64,000 bases of DNA from the NCBI GenBank assembly GCA_963734185.1, contig CAVTGA010000002.1:3038001-3102000 (forward strand), written 5' to 3'. Position numbers and translations under genes: made by a program. Positions 59,561-64,000 of this stretch are shown piece after piece (the stretch's first letter is position 1; every line of letters starts with the position of its first letter). The notes beneath the pieces are model-generated. The model ran no database searches. It was not told the origin of the DNA and was given only the letters and a program-made list of their open reading frames with translations. Origin of the DNA: PALSA-894 sp963734185. Its GTDB lineage: Bacteria > Pseudomonadota > Alphaproteobacteria > Rhizobiales > Xanthobacteraceae.

Positions 59561-59721
59561 CGTAGGGTGGGCAAAGGCGCGGCCCCTATCTCATGATGTT
59601 ACGCTGAAAGCCATCCGCGCCGTGCCCACGCGGATGGTGAGATCGACAACCGCGTGGGCAAAGGCGCGCAAGATCGGTGCGGACTTCAACATGCCAGGCT
59701 TGCGCCTTTGCCCACCCTACG
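59561..59721. repeat. palindromic repeat of the GTAGGGYGGGCAAAG type, between convergent genes
   Basis: Outer arms cgtagggtgggcaaaggcgc and gcgcctttgcccaccctacg (20 bp, perfect). Inner pair gccatccgcgccgtgcccacg / cgcgtgggcaaaggcgcg is partial. It fills the whole gap between metH and the patatin gene, starting 4 bp after one stop and ending 4 bp before the other, so it is well placed as a two-way terminator. Confidence 0.9.
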
Positions 59722-59724
59722 ACA

Positions 59725-60930
59725 TCACTCCAACCCCCTTGGATAAGGCCACTTGGTCGCCGCCGGGATGCGGGCATCGACATGCGAGCGGATCGCATAG
59801 TCGGCGACCGCGTAGCCCCAGTTGATCAGCCGCTCCTGCACCGCATCCTTCATGCGTGCGAGGCGGGTCGAAACGAGCGCGAGCGGCTCGGTGAGCGCGG
59901 CCGGGCAGGGCAGCCCGTGCTTGGCCGGATAGTTGGCGACGTCGGTGGTGATGCCCCAATAGGCGCCCTTGCGCGCGGTCGTCGCGGTCTCGGGCGTGCT
60001 CCACGGATCGAAATGCGCGTGCTCCAGGCTGGTGTACAGCTTATAGCGGGCGATCAGATCGCGCTTGCGCAGTGCGCGCACTTGATTGTCCTCGCACAGC
60101 AGCACACGAACGACCTGGACCGGCCAGAAGCCCCAGGGCCTCGGCTGCAATCCGAACGGCGCTCCGCCGTCGCTCACCAGCACGCTGCGTGCGCGCTTGA
60201 TGACGGGTTCGAGGGCGAGATTGTCGTAGGCGCCGCCGTCGGCAAGCACGACGCGCGCGCGATATTTCGGATTCCGCAGAGCGGGCGGTGGATCTTTCGG
60301 AACGAAGCGGTCGATCGGCGGACGCAGAACCACAGGTGCGAGCACGGGCGGGAACGCCGAGGAGGCGCCGACCGCGACCGAGAGCGGAACGTCGGGATTA
60401 AGGATGCGGCCGACTTTGTAGTCTCCCATGTACGCTTTGCAGAAGCGCCACAGCGCGCCGGTTTGCAGATTGGATGCGTCGTAGATGAACTCCGGCTTGT
60501 TGGGCAGGTCCTTGAGCGTCGCGCCCTTGAACAGGACGCGGTCGTATTCGGCGGCGACGCGCTGCGGGATGGTGCCGGTAAGCACCCCGCGCAGCACGCT
60601 CCACACGTCGACCGTCGTGCTCGCCATGGCGCGGATGCCGGGAACGAACACCTGCTCGAAGCTCGCGCCCGGCGCGGTCAGCGCCGGCCATTGCAGCGCG
60701 AGCCACCCGTTCGCGATCGAGCCTCCGGAGACGCTGGAGAAAAGGTCGATGCGCTGCAGCAGTCCGGCCTGATGCAGACGCCACAGCGCGCCGGTGTGGA
60801 ACAACATGGCGCGAAAGCCGCCGCCCGAGAGGCAGAGCGAGACGACGTCCTCGGGGGCCTGCCGCCTCTCGTCTTCGGGAAGGAACGCGATCTCCTTGGG
60901 TGGGGCAAGCTCGATCGAGGGGTCGGTCAC
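59725..60930 (-). CDS. patatin-like phospholipase
   Basis: A 401-residue cytosolic acyl hydrolase of the patatin family with the full catalytic set: oxyanion loop LSGGGFRAMLFHTG, nucleophile elbow SVSGGSIANGW (GxSxG-like, V-S-G-G) and the catalytic Asp in VVLADGGAYDN. No signal peptide. GTG 60930 is preferred because aggag lies 8 bp upstream. Substrate is probably a phospholipid or acyl ester. Confidence 0.9.
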   Translation of the reverse strand: MTDPSIELAPPKEIAFLPEDERRQAPEDVVSLCLSGGGFRAMLFHTGALWRLHQAGLLQRIDLFSSVSGGSIANGWLALQWPALTAPGASFEQVFVPGIRAMASTTVDVWSVLRGVLTGTIPQRVAAEYDRVLFKGATLKDLPNKPEFIYDASNLQTGALWRFCKAYMGDYKVGRILNPDVPLSVAVGASSAFPPVLAPVVLRPPIDRFVPKDPPPALRNPKYRARVVLADGGAYDNLALEPVIKRARSVLVSDGGAPFGLQPRPWGFWPVQVVRVLLCEDNQVRALRKRDLIARYKLYTSLEHAHFDPWSTPETATTARKGAYWGITTDVANYPAKHGLPCPAALTEPLALVSTRLARMKDAVQERLINWGYAVADYAIRSHVDARIPAATKWPYPRGLE

Positions 60931-60992
60931 GGCGCTCGCTCCTGCTGCTACGGGAAGTCTACCGCCGCCGCGCGTCGGTTCACTCAAACGAA

Positions 60993-61021
60993 CGGACACC
61001 GGAGGGGTCCTCCGGTGTCCG
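60993..61021. terminator. 13-bp perfect GC hairpin
   Basis: cggacaccggagg-ggt-cctccggtgtccg. It lies between the small membrane peptide gene and the patatin gene on the minus strand, so it could end the upstream transcript before patatin. No T-run is visible on either side. Confidence 0.65.
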
Positions 61022-61092
61022 GAATTCTGCCGCCTCAACTCATGAGCGGCGTTGCTAGCGGTTATGGCTTTATCGTTGGACTGGTCTCGAAT

Positions 61093-61176
61093 TCAGAACG
61101 CACCGAACAGAATCGCACCGATGAACACGAAAACGGCGCCGATCGCCAACACGTCCAGTCTCAAGGCTAGGTCCAC
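61093..61176 (-). CDS. 27-residue single-helix membrane peptide
   Basis: GTG 61176 preceded by GGGAGG at 7 bp, reading (M)DLALRLDVLAIGAVFVFIG then AILFGAF and a stop. The product is one transmembrane helix with short ends, in line with small conserved membrane peptides common in Bradyrhizobium-like genomes. An upstream in-frame ATG exists at 61203 but is poorly placed. The strong ribosome site is the main support. Confidence 0.55.
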   Translation of the reverse strand: MDLALRLDVLAIGAVFVFIGAILFGAF

Positions 61177-61403
61177 GGAGAGGCCTCCCTCGCTGTTGAA
61201 CATGGGCCGTACTATACCAAAGTCGGAGGCCGCGCCGAAGCGGCAAACATGTTGCACCGCCGTCGTGACGCTGCGGCAGGCTTAAGGGATAACCAACAAG
61301 ATATTGAAAACCATAAAGATATTTTCCTGTAACGCGATCGCGCCGAGAGCCGGCGGGCGATCCGCAGGTCGCCCCTGGAGTAACCGATTACCAACGAACG
61401 AGG

Positions 61404-62699
61404 TCAAACCCGGCGCGCGATCGCTTGTTCGAGGAACAGGGCGGCCTCCAGTGCGGCCCGGTCGCGACCGAAGCGGCCGACGATCTGGACCCCGAGCGGC
61501 AGGCCGGAGTCGTCCTTGAAGCCAGAAACGTTGACGCATGGCGTGCCCATCAAGGTCCACAGCCGGTTGAAGATCGCAAGCCCCGTGGAACCCAACCCGC
61601 GGGGTGCTGCGCCCGGTGCCGAGGGGGTGAGGATCGCGTCGGCTCCGCTCATGAGGTCGGCGAGCGCCTGACGCGCGCGTTTCGCGGTGCGACGCGCGGC
61701 ATCATAGGTCTCGGCGGTGATCGCCGCCGCCGGGTCGAGCAGCTCGCGCATCCGCGCGCTCAGTCGGTCGCGATGGCGCTCATACTCGGAGCCGAGCGCA
61801 GCCCAAGCCTCGTAGGTCTGGATCGTCGGGTGCAGGCGGAAGGCGTCCTCGAGCACCGGCGGCAGCACCACATCCACGACCCTGGCGCCGGCCCGTTCGG
61901 CCGCCTGAGCCGCGCTCTCGACTGCGGCTTGCATGCTCGCGCTCGCCTCGGCCCAGATGTGGGTGCGCACGAGGGCGAGGCGCGGCGCGGCCGCCGGCCC
62001 GCGGTCGACGCGCAGGTCGCGGCCCGAAATGGCCGCGGCCGCGAACGCGACGTCGGCGACGGTGGCCGCGAACAGCCCGGCGGTGTCGAGCGACCAGGAA
62101 AAGCATTTCATGCCGACGGTCGGGAACAGCTTGTAGGACGGCTTGTAGCCGGCGATCCCGCAGAACGCCGCCGGGCGCACGATCGAGCCGCCGGTCTGCG
62201 ACCCGGTCGCGACCGGCACCATCCCGGCGGCGACCGCGGCGGCCGAGCCCGACGATGAGCCGCCCGGCGTATGAGCTGGGTCGGCCGGGTTGCGGGTCTT
62301 GCCCGGATACATATGGGCGAATTCGGTGGTCACGGTCTTGCCGAGCACGAGGCCGCCGGCGCGCGCCACCATGGCGACCAGGGCGGCGTCGCTCGCCGGG
62401 CGGTGGCCGGCATAGATCGGAGAGCCGTATTCGGTCGGGAAATCCACGGTGTCGAAGATGTCCTTCATGCCGACGGGGAGGCCGCGCAATGGGCCGGCGC
62501 ACAGGCGGCCCGCCTCATCGTGCGCCACGCGCCGGGCGCGCTCGAGATCGAGCGTAACGAAGGCCTCGACCTCGCTCTCGCGCGCGGCGATCGCCCGCGC
62601 GCACAGGTCAATGACGTCGGCGGGAGAAAGCTCGCCGGCCTCGATGCGGCGCGCGAGATCGAGCGCGGACAGCATCGTCGTTTTGGTGACATCGAGCAT
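61404..62699 (-). CDS. amidase (amidase-signature family)
   Basis: A 431-residue amidase with the Ser-Ser-Lys triad: GLPVGMKDIFDT (Lys), GGSSSGSAAAVAAG (cis-Ser region) and ATGSQTGGSIVRPAAFCGIA (nucleophile Ser). The C-terminal GTPCVNVSGFKDDSGLPLGV is typical. No signal peptide. It is not obviously GatA, since no gatB/C is present. ATG 62699 overlaps the DUF2798 stop, so the two are in one operon. Confidence 0.93.
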   Translation of the reverse strand: MLDVTKTTMLSALDLARRIEAGELSPADVIDLCARAIAARESEVEAFVTLDLERARRVAHDEAGRLCAGPLRGLPVGMKDIFDTVDFPTEYGSPIYAGHRPASDAALVAMVARAGGLVLGKTVTTEFAHMYPGKTRNPADPAHTPGGSSSGSAAAVAAGMVPVATGSQTGGSIVRPAAFCGIAGYKPSYKLFPTVGMKCFSWSLDTAGLFAATVADVAFAAAAISGRDLRVDRGPAAAPRLALVRTHIWAEASASMQAAVESAAQAAERAGARVVDVVLPPVLEDAFRLHPTIQTYEAWAALGSEYERHRDRLSARMRELLDPAAAITAETYDAARRTAKRARQALADLMSGADAILTPSAPGAAPRGLGSTGLAIFNRLWTLMGTPCVNVSGFKDDSGLPLGVQIVGRFGRDRAALEAALFLEQAIARRV

Positions 62700-62932
62700 C
62701 AGGCACGCCTTTCGATCAGGGCAACGACGTGTGCGGTCGCGCTGCGTACATACGGAATGGCGAGGAACGCGGTGACGGCGGCGACCGGCCAGCCGACCGC
62801 GAAGGCCTTGAGCCAGCGCGGCACGAAGTCCGCCGTGAGCCCGATATTGGTGAAGGTCACGACCGCGCTCACCACGAACACGATGAGGGCGGTGATGATC
62901 ACGGGAAAGATGTAGCGCGCCTTGCCGTCCAT
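62699..62932 (-). CDS. DUF2798 family membrane protein
   Basis: A 77-residue protein with two membrane helices (IFPVIITALIVFVVSAVVTF and WLKAFAVGWPVAAVTAFLA) and the DUF2798 opening MDGKARYIF. Function unknown. It is the first gene of an operon with the amidase (4-bp overlap). Confidence 0.88.
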   Translation of the reverse strand: MDGKARYIFPVIITALIVFVVSAVVTFTNIGLTADFVPRWLKAFAVGWPVAAVTAFLAIPYVRSATAHVVALIERRA

Positions 62933-62956
62933 GGGCTCCCCTTGCGGGCAACACCG

Positions 62957-62991
62957 TAGCCCGGATGGAGCGCCAGCGAAATCCGGGTCAG
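62957..62991. repeat. partial palindromic repeat of the GTAGCCCGGATGGAGCG type
   Basis: gtagcccggatggagcgccagcgaaatccgggt matches the first half of the repeat at 42126. It lies between the DUF2798 gene start and the stop of the winged-helix regulator gene. Confidence 0.7.
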
Positions 62992-63371
62992 GCCCGCTTC
63001 CGCGCGCTGCCGGCGCGTTCCAGCGCTCGCACCAGTCGCTTCGATTTCCTGTTGTGCTTGACCGACAGCGCGTAGGCATAGCCACGGCCCTGGCGGTTCA
63101 GGATCTTGGTGCGTTCGATCAATTCCACCTTGATGAGCTTCCTGAGCTGCACCCCGACCTCGCCGACCGATTGACCGGTCATGCGGGCGAGCCGCGAGGC
63201 CGTCACCGGCTCCTTGTCGCCCTGCAACATATAGATCAGCGTGAACAGGCCAACCTGCTGCAGGCGTGCGGCACCGGTCTCCTTGGGGAAGACAGCCGCC
63301 AGGATGCGCTCGACGAGCATGCGGATCAATTGCTGCGAGAGGTCCGGTTGCATTGACTTTAAGTTATGCAT
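62988..63371 (-). CDS. winged-helix regulator, MarR-like
   Basis: A protein of about 121-127 residues. The central part AARLQQVGLFTLIYMLQGDK, followed by ASRLARMTGQSVGEVGVQL and KLIKVELIERTKILNRQGRG, has the helix-turn-helix and wing of MarR-type regulators; the C-terminus is very basic (HNRKSKRLVRALERAGSARK). Start at 63371 or 63353. Divergent from the XRE regulator. Confidence 0.8.
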   Translation of the reverse strand: MHNLKSMQPDLSQQLIRMLVERILAAVFPKETGAARLQQVGLFTLIYMLQGDKEPVTASRLARMTGQSVGEVGVQLRKLIKVELIERTKILNRQGRGYAYALSVKHNRKSKRLVRALERAGSARKRA

Positions 63372-63486
63372 ATCCTGAGTTCAAGAAGTCCGGCGGCGCG
63401 ATCCGGCGGTTGTACACGCAAGGTTGCGCGGCGATGGTATCACATTGCAGGTGCGCGGCCCACGACGTCGCGCGAAGGGAACGCGC

Positions 63487-63975
63487 ATGCCCGCGGGCAG
63501 GAGCGACGCCAACGACGCAACGATCGGCCGCAATATCCGCTTGCAGCGGCAGGCCGCGCGCATGTCGCAGGGAAAGCTCGGCGCGCGCATCGGGGTGTCG
63601 TTCCAGCAGGTGCAGAAGTACGAGCGCGGCGCAAGCCGCATCGGCGCCGCGCGCCTGGTGCGCATCGCCGCGGCGTTGCGCGTGCCGCTCGGCGCGCTAC
63701 TCGAGGGCATTGCCGGTGTCGAGCGCAAGGCAGGCGCGCTGTCGACGGTCCGCCTGCTCGCGCATCCGCACCGCTTGCGGCTGTTGCAGGCGTTCATCGC
63801 GATCGACGACGCGGGCCTGCGCCGCGCGCTGCTGACGCTGGTGGAGGCGATGGTGCGCGCCATGACGCACAGCCGCCCCGCGCGCAGACGGCGAGGCGTG
63901 CCGGTGTCCGGTTACGCTCCCTCTGCCCGGCTACGGGACGAGGGTTGGGGTGAGGGGGATTCGTCGATTGGCTGA
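63487..63975 (+). CDS. XRE-family transcriptional regulator, C-terminus in repeat DNA
   Basis: A 162-residue reading with an N-terminal HTH (NIRLQRQAARMSQGKLGARI, SFQQVQKYERGASRIGAARL) typical of XRE/Cro proteins of Hyphomicrobiales. Residues 70-130 form a helical domain (LLQAFIAIDDAGLRRALL). The last 30 residues (from RRRRGVPVSGYAP on) are encoded by the palindromic repeat that begins near 63910, so the native end was probably lost or extended. ATG 63487 follows gaaggga. Confidence 0.8.
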   Translation: MPAGRSDANDATIGRNIRLQRQAARMSQGKLGARIGVSFQQVQKYERGASRIGAARLVRIAAALRVPLGALLEGIAGVERKAGALSTVRLLAHPHRLRLLQAFIAIDDAGLRRALLTLVEAMVRAMTHSRPARRRRGVPVSGYAPSARLRDEGWGEGDSSIG

Positions 63976-64000
63976 GCTGAGAATCCCCCTCATCCGCCTG
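63910..64000. repeat. palindromic repeat cut by the window end
   Basis: Contains ggacgagggttggggtgagggggat and, after a short spacer, atccccctcatccgcc, parts of the same class of GGGTGAGGGGG repeat seen at 37643-37814. The XRE gene ends inside it. Confidence 0.7.

Overview
The window is high-GC, gene-dense DNA from what looks like an alphaproteobacterium of the order Hyphomicrobiales (Bradyrhizobium, Xanthobacter or Pseudolabrys-like). The signs are the formate dehydrogenase cluster with DUF3305 and DUF3306 genes, several Bug-type tricarboxylate-transporter binding proteins, many GTG and TTG starts with good Shine-Dalgarno sequences, and a large number of short palindromic intergenic repeats. 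The taxonomic call is inference from gene content only.

Region 1 (1-10.8 kb) is a periplasmic formate dehydrogenase and molybdenum cofactor island: DUF3305, DUF3306, an HTH-TorD chaperone, a small TAT protein, the catalytic, iron-sulfur and cytochrome b subunits, then mobB and moeA, and on the other strand mobA and fdhD. The catalytic subunit carries cysteine where some relatives carry selenocysteine. The TorD gene and fdhA together contain three apparent single-base insertions. Region 2 (10.8-26 kb) is mixed housekeeping: an AbrB-Doc toxin-antitoxin pair, the ABC-F factor EttA, a lytic transglycosylase, a cyclic-nucleotide-domain membrane protein, two short-chain dehydrogenases, and a tyrosinase-DUF2182 pair. 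On the minus strand at 14367-14585 is a 72-residue SelW-like (Rdx) protein with an in-frame TGA in a CxxU motif, followed by a perfect hairpin at the distance expected of a bacterial SECIS element. It is the best candidate in the window for something an automatic annotation would miss.

Region 3 (26-35 kb) is a mobile-element zone. A complete IS66 element with an 8-bp target duplication splits a Bug-type gene. An IS110 fragment and two IS110-type transposase genes follow, and two of these three IS110 units begin directly after the stop codon of a Bug-type gene. Region 4 (35-46 kb) has small secreted or membrane proteins of unknown function, a low-GC orphan gene, thiC under a TPP riboswitch, a thiamine-diphosphate enzyme, an L,D-transpeptidase and a glutathione transferase. 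thiC appears to carry two in-frame insertions of palindromic repeats, with a third repeat between riboswitch and start codon.

Region 5 (46.5-53.8 kb) has an HD-domain hydrolase followed by a complete TRAP transporter, then an aldo/keto reductase, TrmO and a B3/B4-domain protein. Region 6 (53.8-59.6 kb) is a methionine-cycle operon: an ArsR-methyltransferase fusion (one apparent frameshift) behind a perfect AT-rich palindrome, then metF and metH. Region 7 (59.7-64 kb) has a patatin-like phospholipase, a 27-residue membrane peptide, an amidase with a DUF2798 protein, a winged-helix regulator and an XRE-family regulator that runs into a repeat at the window edge.
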